A stretch of DNA of 23,897 nucleotides from DATJHM01 sp035493895. GTDB lineage: Bacteria > Chloroflexota > Ktedonobacteria > Ktedonobacterales > Ktedonobacteraceae. The translations under genes were made by a program, and so were the position numbers. This document shows positions 16,118 through 23,590 of the stretch, one piece after another. How positions within the stretch are numbered: the first letter of the stretch is position 1; every line of letters begins with the position of its first letter. The DNA lies in assembly GCA_035493895.1 (NCBI GenBank), contig DATJHM010000336.1, positions 1 to 23,897 on the forward strand. The letters are read 5' to 3'. The notes beneath the pieces were generated by a model. That model did not search any database. It was not told the origin of the DNA and saw only the letters and a list, made by a program, of their open reading frames with translations.

Positions 16118-17632
16118 ATGGCCTCAGAAGATTTCACTTCAGCGAAAGATAGTCGTGATATACGTGCTGAATCCGCTCGGCATGGAGAGCATATGGTAGC
16201 GCGGACCGAACTCAATGCCGGGGCCTTGCACCTGCCAGAAATGTTGATGCAGAGCGTCACGACCATCGCGCCCGCAATCGCCGCTTTATTTAATCTTTCT
16301 GTGATTGTAGGATTTGCGGGGATTACCTCCCCCATTGCTTATCCTATCGCTTTCGTCATCACCCTCTTGCTTGGCATAGTCCTGGTTCAATATACGAAGA
16401 AGATGCCAACCGCCGGTGGTTACTATACATACATCAGTCGCAGCATCCATCCCCGGGCGGGGTGGATCGTTGCCTGGTTGTTCATCCTGTACGCGCCTAC
16501 GGTTGCGGGTGTCGTGTCGGTGTACATGGGCAACATCTTGCAGCAGGAAATCCAGGCAAACTGGCATCTCAACTGGTCCTGGTTTACGACCGTTTTTATG
16601 ATCGTAGTCGTGGTCGGTGTCGCCTTGCTCCAGTATCGAGATGTTTCCATCTCAAGTAGAACGGTACTGACCTTGGGATTGATAGAGATGGGGCTTGTTG
16701 TGCTGCTGGGGTTCTGGGCTACTGCCAATCCTGGTCCTGGAGGTGTGAACTTCATCTCCTACAATCCCGCCAACATCTCAAAAGTTGGTTTTGGTGGATT
16801 CGCCGTGGCTGTTATTTTCTCTTTGCTCGCATTCACCGGCTGGGACGGAGCGGCACCACTGGCAGAGGAGGCCGAGGATCCGACAAAGAATGTCTCCCGT
16901 GCCGTGATCGGTTCGATCATCTTGCTTGGTGTCTTCTTGATCTTCGTGACCTGGGCCATCATCATTGGCTGGGGGACCAATAACATTGGGTCGCTGTCCT
17001 CTTCGGCGGAACTGCCTGCTGTTGTGGTCGCCAAGCGTGTCTGGGGACCGGTCTGGTGGCTGATCTTGTTTGCGCTCTTGAACTCGACGATTGCACTCGC
17101 GATAGCCTGTAGTAATATGGGATCGCGCATGTGGTACGCTATGGCACGTTCCGGCTCACTGCCGAAGATTCTCACGCGCGTCCATCCCGTGTACAAGACG
17201 CCTGTCAACACCATCGCCTTGCAATTCCTGGTGAATCTCGTGACGGGTCTGCTGCTATTCTGGTGGATTGGCGCGGCCAATGGGTACTTTTATGAGAGTT
17301 TTGTGGTAGAGCTGGCCGTGATCATCATCTATGCTATGGGGAACATAGGCGTATTCTTCCTCTACTGGCGGCAGTACCGTAGCGAGTTCAATGTCTTCTA
17401 CCACGCCATCTTTCCACTGATTTCGCTGGCGGCGCTGGTCTGGCTCGCCTATGAGTTGTTCAATCCCTTACCAGCGGCCCCCATTGTTTATGGACTACCA
17501 ACCGTTGGTATCTGGCTCCTGATTGGGGGCGTGATACTCGTAGTAATGGCGGCTAGAGGGAAGGAAGAATGGCTCACGAAGGCAGGTGAGAGTGCATGCG
17601 AGGTGCCAGAAGCTGTGGAACAGCGATCCTGA
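16118..17632 (+). CDS. APC-superfamily amino acid/polyamine-type permease
   Basis: The product is 504 residues from the ATG at 16118, with GGAGAG 3-8 bases upstream. The in-frame extension back to 15929 is not protein-like and is left out. About 12 hydrophobic helices are visible. The first contains SVTTIAPAIAALFNLSVIVG, and a MPTAGGYYTYISRSI segment follows the second, as in APC permeases where unwound helix 1 binds the substrate. FTGWDGAAPLAEEAEDPTKN (about 258-277) is the conserved helix 6 and loop of the family. Such transporters take up amino acids or amines by proton coupling or exchange. The precise substrate cannot be read from the sequence. It lies 185 bases after the STAND gene, so co-transcription is possible but not shown. 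Confidence 0.92.
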   Translation: MASEDFTSAKDSRDIRAESARHGEHMVARTELNAGALHLPEMLMQSVTTIAPAIAALFNLSVIVGFAGITSPIAYPIAFVITLLLGIVLVQYTKKMPTAGGYYTYISRSIHPRAGWIVAWLFILYAPTVAGVVSVYMGNILQQEIQANWHLNWSWFTTVFMIVVVVGVALLQYRDVSISSRTVLTLGLIEMGLVVLLGFWATANPGPGGVNFISYNPANISKVGFGGFAVAVIFSLLAFTGWDGAAPLAEEAEDPTKNVSRAVIGSIILLGVFLIFVTWAIIIGWGTNNIGSLSSSAELPAVVVAKRVWGPVWWLILFALLNSTIALAIACSNMGSRMWYAMARSGSLPKILTRVHPVYKTPVNTIALQFLVNLVTGLLLFWWIGAANGYFYESFVVELAVIIIYAMGNIGVFFLYWRQYRSEFNVFYHAIFPLISLAALVWLAYELFNPLPAAPIVYGLPTVGIWLLIGGVILVVMAARGKEEWLTKAGESACEVPEAVEQRS

Positions 17633-17723
17633 ACTCATCCTACCACGACGAATGGCAGAACCACCCTGACGAAATGAGCTTTTGCTAAAATGTATTGTTT
17701 GCTTGCCAATGTACGGCGAGAGG

Positions 17724-17966
17724 CTGAGTGGACTGACCGGCGCGATGCGTATTGCGCACCTTGCGGACTCTTTTCGCTTGCGCGCGGAGGTGCATGGGAG
17801 CAATATTGTGCATCGTCACCTGTGTATGGCTATTTCGAATACCACGTATTATGAGTCGCTGGTTACCTCCAATCCTGTTCAACGTGAAGTTGCTGTTGAT
17901 CAGCATGGGTTGGTGCATGCTCCGAGCGGACCGGGAATCGGTTTTGAGCAGATGCTGAGCGAATAG
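17724..17966 (+). pseudogene. C-terminal relic of an enolase-superfamily (mandelate racemase-like) enzyme
   Basis: About 80 codons read as the last part of a mandelate racemase/muconate lactonizing enzyme-type barrel: GLTGAMRIAHLADSF, then RAEVHGSN, then NTTYYESLV, and a closing GLVHAPSGPGIGFEQ before a TAG. Full enzymes are about 370-440 residues; the N-terminal cap domain and the catalytic Lys and metal-ligand segments are missing here and not found upstream. The frame seems intact but has no credible start. It is most likely a deletion remnant. Such enzymes dehydrate or epimerise sugar acids, which may once have linked it with the permease just upstream. Confidence 0.75.
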
Positions 17967-17980
17967 CAGGCGAAACATAA

Positions 17981-18061
17981 CAGGGATAACGCGGAACTGG
18001 GCAGGGATAACGCGGAACTGGGCAGGGATAACGCGAAATCGGGCAGGGATAAAGCCCTGCT
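17981..18061. repeat. 21-bp tandem repeat ending in a hairpin
   Basis: Two identical 21-base units and one with three changes (17981-18001, 18002-18022, 18023-18043) start CAGGGATAACGCGGAACT and are followed by a partial fourth. The fourth turns into GCAGGG-ATAAAG-CCCTGC (18043-18060), a 6-bp stem. It may act as a terminator-like hairpin or a dispersed repeat family. Confidence 0.85.
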
Positions 18062-18148
18062 CCTACCTGTAATGTTGGGCGAAGGGAAGCGGTGCCGATC
18101 CGTGTTTCCCAGGCGAATTGGTGATACGGTATGAAATTGTAAAAGTGC

Positions 18149-18423
18149 TACACATCCTACACAAAGGTGGATGTGATGGGGATCTTGACCCTACACGCTT
18201 CTACACCAGGGCTACATGGGCCCTTGAAAGGTGAGACAGAGGCGATTGGGATCTTTTGGGTGACGCGCTACGAGAAAAATTCTAAAAAGGCTACACATGC
18301 TACAGAAGCTACACTGATGCGCTACGAGAAAAATTCTAAAAAGGCTACACATGCTACACAGCCTGCATACATGCCGATTGCAGCGAGATCTTCCCCCTAC
18401 ACTCCCCTGCACCAGTCCTACAC
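18149..18423. repeat. TACAC-motif array with a 40-bp direct repeat
   Basis: TACAC occurs ten times on the plus strand in 275 bases (18149, 18158, 18192, 18202, 18291, 18310, 18346, 18355, 18398, 18419), often as pairs 9-10 bases apart. Within it an exact 40-base repeat starting GCGCTACGAGAAAAATTC occupies 18264-18303 and 18319-18358. No credible coding frame crosses it. It may be a multi-site binding array or relic repeat DNA. Confidence 0.75.
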
Positions 18424-19103
18424 GTTCCCCCATTATTGATGCTGCACTGTCTCTCCCTCAGGCGACATCGTTGTTGTGAGAACTGGGAGAGGGGTCTTTT
18501 TGCCTCTTCTCTTATAGATATTCGGCAGGTGGTGAGATTTCTGAAGGGGGTAATGCAAGATTTGTTTCGCGGGATGAATTTGTGGGAGGAAATGGCAGAA
18601 AGCGCAATGTCACGGAGAGAAAGAGAATCTCCCATCATTTCCGTCGTGCTCTGACCACCTTCGTTGCCTCTGTTCTCAGCGTCCGCCCCCACCGGCCATC
18701 TCGCCCTCCTACGAGCTTCTCAAGCGCGTGTTCATGGCGGGAGAAAAGACGCCATGGCGCTTGACAGACCAGTGGGACGCAGTCAAACGTCATGACACAC
18801 GTTTTCTGCGGCAAGCGAAATGGGGGAAGGGCGGAATGCCACGTCTGTAGGGCGAGCGGGATCGAGGGAGTTCGCGGACGCCATGAAGCCGCAGCTGAAT
18901 GGCGTCCCTACTGGCCTGGGGGGCGGTACGAACGGGGGCGGCCATCTTCTACCTCGTCGTCGACCCGGTCGCAGACAAGCGGCGACTCTACGGGATTGAT
19001 GCGTGATTTCCCTTATCTACGTGACATTGTGGGCGAGCCGAGATTCTACGGGAGTGATGAACGTTAATCTAATTACGTATGTAAAGATGCATAGTTAGTT
19101 TAA
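18424..19103. other. Decayed intergenic DNA without a supported gene
   Basis: Several short open frames exist. One at 18439-18654 (71 codons) has no ribosome site. One at 18899-19006 encodes 35 residues with a short hydrophobic stretch (AAIFYLVVDPVADKRRLYG) that could be a gene fragment. Two related CTACGGGA-TGATG segments occur at about 18988 and 19048. The stretch also holds the left arm of the long inverted repeat (18680-18773). I see no complete gene. Confidence 0.5.
18680..18773 (+). repeat. Left arm of a long imperfect inverted repeat
   Basis: The arm contains CACCGGCCATCTCGCCCTC and its five preceding C-rich bases (18686-18708) plus AGAAAAGACGCCATG (18742-18756), both exactly reverse-complementary to 20155-20177 and 20115-20129. 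Similarity continues at a lower level through TTGACAGA near 18761. Confidence 0.8.
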
Positions 19104-19289
19104 GGCATCTGCCGCTTAGCTGGTGTGTTGACGCAATTGGGTTGCTCTATGTATCTGCTGGTACTCATAGGCGGGATAGTTTGTCTGATGAGCGTGCGTG
19201 TGCGCGGTTTGTTGACTATGGCTTTTGTAGCTCCTGTGGTGTGGCACATAGCTTGTATGGTAACTATCTACGGTTATCGTGGTTGTTAG
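19104..19289 (+). pseudogene. 5'-truncated copy of the small membrane protein family
   Basis: The frame ending at TAG 19287-19289 encodes LTQLG, MYLLVLIGGIVCLMS and GLLTMAFVAPVVWHIACMV. It matches the second half of the two intact small membrane proteins at 20269 and 20593 (compare IYLLSIIGAIVCLL and GLLTMVFVAPVVWYIAC). The frame is bounded upstream by a TAA at 19101-19103. The first transmembrane segment and the QQQ-type start are lost, and four residues are deleted before GLLTM. An internal ATG at 19149 would give 46 residues but no good ribosome site is seen. It lies just upstream of the Lgt-family gene. Confidence 0.75.
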
Positions 19290-19331
19290 CGTTATTTGTT
19301 TGAGCGAGAATACGAATTTGAGAGGTGTTCG

Positions 19332-20099
19332 ATGTATCCGTGGGTACATATTGGGTCGTATGCCATTTCCACGTATTCGCTTCTCTTTCTCTGTGCATTC
19401 ATCGTTGGTGGGCTGATTACCTACCACGAGGCGAAACGCCTGGATCGTGCGGCAGAGGTTATTTTGCGGGTGGCGCTGGGCGCGCTGGGTGGGGGGATGA
19501 TCGGGGCCAAAGCGAGCATGCTGATCTTTCTGGGACCTCAGACGTTTATCCGCGATCTCCCGGTGCTCTGGTATAGTGGGCAGGCCTGGACCGGAGCTTT
19601 TTTTGGCGGCTATCTGGGCGTGCTGCTGGTGAAACGCTTGAATGGTATTCGCTACTCGACGGGCGATATTTTCACGCTGGCGTTGCCAATCTCGCAGGCG
19701 ATTGGTCGGCTGGGCAATGTGTTGGGCGGCGATCCCTTTGGCAAGCCCAGTGATCTCCCCTGGGCTCTGATGCAGGATGGGGTACGCCGCCAACCGTCTG
19801 CACTCTATGAGCTGGTTTTGCTTCTCCTGTTATTTGCGCTGATCCTCTACGCACGTAAGCGTATGCCTCAGTCTGGTGACCTCTTCAAGCTGTATGTTGT
19901 GGGCTATTGCTGTTTGCGGTTCCTGGTGGATTTTACACGCGCCGATCCGCAGGTGCTGTTCGGGTTGACGCTGGTGCAGGTGCTCTATATTCCGACGATT
20001 CTGAGTTTTGGGTATAGCCTCTGCCGTTCGTATTATCGCCAACGGTTGTCTCAGGTTTCCGGAAGTATACCGGAAGGGCAGGCTACCTCTACCGTATAG
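19332..20099 (+). CDS. Non-canonical Lgt-family (prolipoprotein diacylglyceryl transferase-like) membrane protein
   Basis: The product is 255 residues from the ATG at 19332, with GAGAGG 6-8 bases upstream. Seven hydrophobic segments and the Lgt landmarks are in order: HIGSYAISTYSLLFL opening, the FFGGYLGVL loop (90-98), GRLGN (125-129), GKPSDLPWAL, RQPSALYE (153-160) and LRFLVDFTR (195-203). In Escherichia coli Lgt the loop is HGG with an important His103, and Arg239/Glu243 lie in RFxxE. Here His is Phe91 and Glu is Asp200, while the arginines equivalent to Arg143 and Arg239 (126, 196) and Asn129 remain. The fold that binds phosphatidylglycerol is thus likely kept, but the standard cysteine diacylglyceryl transfer is doubtful. 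The gene leads a group with small membrane proteins and a Tes-like radical SAM enzyme. Confidence 0.85.
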   Translation: MYPWVHIGSYAISTYSLLFLCAFIVGGLITYHEAKRLDRAAEVILRVALGALGGGMIGAKASMLIFLGPQTFIRDLPVLWYSGQAWTGAFFGGYLGVLLVKRLNGIRYSTGDIFTLALPISQAIGRLGNVLGGDPFGKPSDLPWALMQDGVRRQPSALYELVLLLLLFALILYARKRMPQSGDLFKLYVVGYCCLRFLVDFTRADPQVLFGLTLVQVLYIPTILSFGYSLCRSYYRQRLSQVSGSIPEGQATSTV

Positions 20100-20100
20100 T

Positions 20101-20187
20101 GCTCTGTCAAAGGTCATGGCGTCTTTTCTGAAAGTGCGTTCGAGAAGGATGTATGAGGGCGAGATGGCCGGTGGGGGACGGGGGCGC
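20101..20187 (-). repeat. Right arm of the long imperfect inverted repeat
   Basis: Read on the minus strand it matches 18680-18773, with identical cores of 23 and 15 bases and a few small gaps. It begins directly after the stop codon of the Lgt-family gene. Together the arms bracket that gene and the truncated membrane-protein copy, about 1.4 kb. Confidence 0.8.
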
Positions 20188-20268
20188 AGTTCCGCTCTCG
20201 CTGCACCGCGCCTCTACTGGTCAGGTGAGCGTGGTCAGTAAGGCGCTGAAAAAGAAGGAAGATAGTGT

Positions 20269-20589
20269 ATGGGTCAGCAACAACCAGAGCCACCCAGGAT
20301 TGTCGAGCCACCAGTTCCACTCAGGCCTTTCGTGGCATATATGATCGGTCTGGCTCTGGGAAGTATATCTGCGGTGCTTATTGTACTCGCAGTTGGGGGA
20401 TTAGCCAGCCAGATTTCTGGCACACTGATGACGCTGGGTCTCATGATATATCTCCTTTCAATAATTGGAGCAATAGTTTGTCTGCTCGTTGCTCGTACGC
20501 GCTTCATCGGCTATGGCCTGTTGACCATGGTTTTTGTAGCTCCTGTGGTGTGGTACATAGCTTGCGTCGTCATTTACACAGGAAGATAG
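20269..20589 (+). CDS. Small three-helix membrane protein, copy 1
   Basis: The product is 106 residues, with AAGAAGGAAG upstream of the ATG. A hydrophilic start MGQQQPEPPRIVEPPVPLRP is followed by three hydrophobic segments (about 21-46, 50-75 and 84-103). There is no signal peptide cleavage motif. I recognise no named family. The next gene is a close tandem paralogue, 3 bases after this stop, and a third broken copy precedes the Lgt-family gene. The Pro/Gln-rich N-terminus is probably cytoplasmic. Its position just ahead of the radical SAM and permease genes suggests an accessory or scaffold subunit, but this is inference. Confidence 0.8.
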   Translation: MGQQQPEPPRIVEPPVPLRPFVAYMIGLALGSISAVLIVLAVGGLASQISGTLMTLGLMIYLLSIIGAIVCLLVARTRFIGYGLLTMVFVAPVVWYIACVVIYTGR

Positions 20590-20592
20590 TGT

Positions 20593-20925
20593 ATGGGGCA
20601 GCAACAACAGAAGCCTCCCAGGATCATTGAGCCACGGATTCCGCTGCATCCTTTTGTGGCATACCTGATCGGTCTGGCTGTGGGTGGCATACCGACGGCG
20701 CTTATCTTGCTTGCTATGGGAGGATTAGCCAGCCATGTTTCTAGCACCTTGATGACGCTGGCTTTCGTGACGTATTTCATCGTAGTAGTGTCGGCAATAG
20801 CTTGTCCGCTAGACCCTCGTACGCGCTTCGTGGGATATGGTCTGCTGACGATGATTTTTGTGACCCCTGTCGTGTGGCATATAGCGTGTGTCGCGAGCTG
20901 TACTGGTCGTTATTGTGCTCATTAG
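20593..20925 (+). CDS. Small three-helix membrane protein, copy 2
   Basis: The product is 110 residues, 3 bases after the stop of copy 1, with AGGAAGATAGTGT before the ATG, the same leader as copy 1. The start MGQQQQKPPRIIEPRIPLHP and the segments GLASHVSSTLMTLAF and GYGLLTMIFVTPVVWHIAC match copy 1 closely, showing a recent tandem duplication of gene plus ribosome site. Three hydrophobic segments. The C-terminus diverges and gains two cysteines. Function unknown. The radical SAM gene begins 47 bases after its stop, so one operon is likely. Confidence 0.8.
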   Translation: MGQQQQKPPRIIEPRIPLHPFVAYLIGLAVGGIPTALILLAMGGLASHVSSTLMTLAFVTYFIVVVSAIACPLDPRTRFVGYGLLTMIFVTPVVWHIACVASCTGRYCAH

Positions 20926-20972
20926 TGCGATTTGTTCGAGAGAGAACATCGTGAGAGGAAGGAACCACTGTT

Positions 20973-22541
20973 ATGCGGAAAATTCCCGGGCGTCGTTTAC
21001 GTGTCAATAATGAGCCGGTGAAGCCGGTGGAGGCAGCGCCGATACCAGGGCTGGAAGATCCGCTGATGCAGCGGCATGATCGGGCATATATTTATCATAA
21101 TTTTACGAACAGTCTTTGCCCGACCTGCTTAAAGGTCATTCAGGCCAAGGTTATTTTGCAAGAGAACAAAGTCTATATGCTCAAAACCTGTCCCGAGCAT
21201 GGGCAGGTGCGCACCCTGCTCTCCTCGGATGCCGCGTATTATCTGAGCCAGAGTTCGTATAATAAGCCGGGGACGCTGCCGCGCCATTTTCAGACGCCCG
21301 TCGAGAAAGGGTGTCCGCTTGACTGTGGACTTTGCACCGATCATGAGCAGCACACCTGTCTGGCGCTTGTGGAGATTACAGAAGCGTGCAATTTGCGTTG
21401 CCCAACCTGTTTTGCGGATTCGGCGGTGGGTCGTTTTTCTCCGCTGGCAGAGGTCGAAGGGATGCTGGATACCGTGGTTGAGAACGAAGGGTATGCCGAT
21501 GTCGTGCAGTTCAGCGGCGGCGAACCAACGATTCATCCACAATTGATCGAGATTTTAGAGATGGCGAGGCGCAAACGGATTAAGGCCATCATGATTAACA
21601 CTAACGGTATCCGTATCGCGCGTGACGAAGCCTTTGTGCGCCAGTTGAGCGCTTTTAAAGGGAACTTCGAGGTGTATCTGCAATTTGATGGGTTTCGCCA
21701 GAGCACGTACGAAGCGCTGCGAGGTCTGGACCTGCGTGAGATCAAGATGCAGGCTATCGCCAATCTTACGAAATACGAGATTCCCATCAATCTCACCGCA
21801 ACGATTGCGCGTGGGGTGAACGAGGATGAGATTGGCGCGATTGTCACATTCGGCATTGAGCAGAAGATGGTGCGCGGCGTGACCTTTCAGCCCGTGACTA
21901 ATGTTGGCCGTCACGAGGACTTCAACGCGATGGATCGGACCACGGTGCCGGATGTGATTCGCGCCGTTGCGGAACAGACGGATGGGATGTTTCAGAAAAA
22001 CGACTTTGTGCCGTTGCCCTGCCATAGCGACTGTATCAGCATGACCTACGCGTATGTGAAAGGGAAGAAAGTCAAGCCGCTACCGCGCTATATCGATGTT
22101 AAATCCTACCTGGATGTCGTGGGCAACCAGATTAATTTTCGCATTGATGATGTGAAAGATGTCGTGGGGTCCGCGCTGATGCGTCTCTGGTCCGCTTCGA
22201 CGCCGCTGAGTACTGGGAATGCGCTCTACGACTTTAGTTGCTGTTTTCCGGTAGCGCCCCAGGCATTGACGCAGAAAGAGCATGGTGGTCTGTTGTATGA
22301 GAATATGTTCCGGATAGTGATCATCGCATTCATGGATGCCTGGAACTTTGATGTGCGCTCGGCCAAGAAATGCTGTGTTCATCATGTGCTGCCGGATGGG
22401 AAGATCATGCCCTTTTGCTCTTATAACACATTGCATCGACCGAAGTATATGCACAATATGCGTGCGCGTACGCCCCAGATAGCGAGCGAAGAGATGTACA
22501 GCGAGCACGAGACGCAGGAGACAATCCGGGGAGAGTCATAA
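20973..22541 (+). CDS. Radical SAM protein of the Tes-like (MJ0619-type) family
   Basis: The product is 522 residues, with AGGAAGG upstream of the ATG. The radical SAM cluster motif is C139-x3-C143-x2-C146 in ITEACNLRCPTCFA, followed by SGGEP (181-185), which contacts SAM. Extra cysteines lie before it (C49, C52, C73; C114, C118, C121, C129 in a GCPLDCGLCTDHEQHTC block) and after it (C350, C354, C423, C424, C467, C468, C482), so more than one Fe-S cluster is likely. The layout, especially the GCPxDCGLC block directly before LALVEITxxCNL, is that of the family containing archaeal tetraether synthase Tes, which joins lipid tails by C-C coupling. Bacterial members have varied or unknown substrates. 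The Lgt-family neighbour makes a lipid substrate attractive but unproven. The stop overlaps the next start (TAATG), showing an operon. Confidence 0.88.
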   Translation: MRKIPGRRLRVNNEPVKPVEAAPIPGLEDPLMQRHDRAYIYHNFTNSLCPTCLKVIQAKVILQENKVYMLKTCPEHGQVRTLLSSDAAYYLSQSSYNKPGTLPRHFQTPVEKGCPLDCGLCTDHEQHTCLALVEITEACNLRCPTCFADSAVGRFSPLAEVEGMLDTVVENEGYADVVQFSGGEPTIHPQLIEILEMARRKRIKAIMINTNGIRIARDEAFVRQLSAFKGNFEVYLQFDGFRQSTYEALRGLDLREIKMQAIANLTKYEIPINLTATIARGVNEDEIGAIVTFGIEQKMVRGVTFQPVTNVGRHEDFNAMDRTTVPDVIRAVAEQTDGMFQKNDFVPLPCHSDCISMTYAYVKGKKVKPLPRYIDVKSYLDVVGNQINFRIDDVKDVVGSALMRLWSASTPLSTGNALYDFSCCFPVAPQALTQKEHGGLLYENMFRIVIIAFMDAWNFDVRSAKKCCVHHVLPDGKIMPFCSYNTLHRPKYMHNMRARTPQIASEEMYSEHETQETIRGES

Positions 22542-23437
22542 TGACCTTCATCTCATCAGCAATTCCCTGGTATCAACTGGTGCTCTTTCCGGCGCTGCTC
22601 GTCTTTATTGGTGTATTGTTGTTCAGTACAGCCACAGTGGCTTTTTATCTGAAGCAAACCCTTTCATTGAAGCGGCTGAGTGGCGTGTTTCTGCGCTATC
22701 CTGGACTATCGGGCAATGTGCTGGCGGCACTGCTGGGTGCGGCCACACCGTTCTGTACCTGTACCGCGATGCCGCTTTTCCTGGGACTGCTGGAGGTCGA
22801 AGTGCCACCGGGGCCAGCGGTCTCTTTTTTGCTGGCCTCGCCAACGATTAACCTGGGAGCGATTATCCTGCTCTTCGTGGTCTTTGGCTGGAGAGATGCC
22901 CTGTTCTATATCGCAGTTTGTTTGCTTGCAGCTATCAGTGTTGGTTGGGTGATCGGGCGTATGCCTCGTGAGCGAGTGCTGCGCGATTATCTCTGGCTTG
23001 AGGAGGAAGAGCCAGCGCCGGGGAAGAGGTGGCTGGCATTCAAAAGAGCGACCTTTCTGGGGAGCCAGTTGACGCGGCGGTTTCTGCCCTGGCTGGCGCT
23101 GGCAACGCTGGGCGGTCTGCTGATAGATGTGCTTATTCCGACGCAAAGCGTGATGAGTCTGGGACAATGGGGGCTTATGCCGGGTATACTGCTGGCCGTG
23201 TTGCTGGGGAGCGTGATCTATGCGGATGTGTTGTTGCTGATCCCTCTGGGGCTCTCGTTTATCCAGCATGGAGCGCAGGCAGGGATTGTGCTCACCTTTA
23301 TGATCGCAGCCTCGGGTCTGAGTTTGCCCGAGGTAGTTGTGCTCGGGCGAGTTATGCAGGGGCGAGCGCTGTTTCTCTTTGTTGTGGCGACGCTGGGGGT
23401 GTATATGGTGCTGGGATCTGGTTTTGCGTGGCTTTAA
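22541..23437 (+). CDS. ArsP-family (UPF0718/DUF318) permease
   Basis: The product is 298 residues. Its ATG shares one base with the radical SAM stop, so translation is coupled. About eight hydrophobic segments are visible. The family signature is clear: GAATPFCTCTAMPLFLGLL (66-84, with Cys72 and Cys74), then FLLASPTIN (96-104), and a related second half with SVIYADVLLLIPLG. ArsP proteins export organoarsenicals, with cysteines near the first motif important, but many family members have no proven substrate. Here a role in moving a product or precursor of the radical SAM enzyme is possible, and so is thiol or metal-related transport. No arsR or other ars gene is present, so arsenic resistance is not supported by context. 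Confidence 0.88.
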   Translation: MTFISSAIPWYQLVLFPALLVFIGVLLFSTATVAFYLKQTLSLKRLSGVFLRYPGLSGNVLAALLGAATPFCTCTAMPLFLGLLEVEVPPGPAVSFLLASPTINLGAIILLFVVFGWRDALFYIAVCLLAAISVGWVIGRMPRERVLRDYLWLEEEEPAPGKRWLAFKRATFLGSQLTRRFLPWLALATLGGLLIDVLIPTQSVMSLGQWGLMPGILLAVLLGSVIYADVLLLIPLGLSFIQHGAQAGIVLTFMIAASGLSLPEVVVLGRVMQGRALFLFVVATLGVYMVLGSGFAWL

Positions 23438-23458
23438 CATTTCCGGTTTCCGGTTTCC

Positions 23459-23501
23459 AAAAAAAGACATGCTTCCTCATGTGGTGATGAGGAAGCATGT
23501 C
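23459..23501 (-). terminator. Strong intrinsic terminator for the MFS gene
   Basis: A perfect 15-bp stem (23466-23480 and 23487-23501) with a 6-base loop is preceded on the plus strand by seven A, which read as seven T after the hairpin on the minus strand. It lies 29 bases after the last ArsP coding base, so the hairpin may also stop plus-strand transcripts, though without a T-tract in that direction. Confidence 0.88.
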
Positions 23502-23590
23502 TGTAGAATCCAGGCACGCGTGTAAAGGCCACAAACTTTTCCCAGCGTGCTCACACGGAACCGTCCGCACGACCAGTATACACCGTTTTT

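Noticed and set aside
17981..18061. CRISPR array
   Set aside because: The units abut without unique spacers, so they are simple tandem repeats.
18264..18358. CRISPR-like pair of 40-bp repeats
   Set aside because: Only two copies with a 15-base spacer, no third copy and no cas genes.
18792..19067. Open frame of 91 codons in the decayed region
   Set aside because: No ribosome site, unusual residue mix rich in Gly/Arg/Ser, and it overlaps direct-repeat DNA.
20973..23437. Arsenic resistance or arsenolipid operon
   Set aside because: The permease is of the ArsP family, but no arsR, arsM, arsC or other arsenic gene is visible; context does not support it.
22706..23470. Minus-strand open frame of 254 codons opposite the ArsP-like gene
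   Set aside because: Gln/His/Arg-rich low-complexity translation, a typical antisense shadow of a membrane-protein gene.
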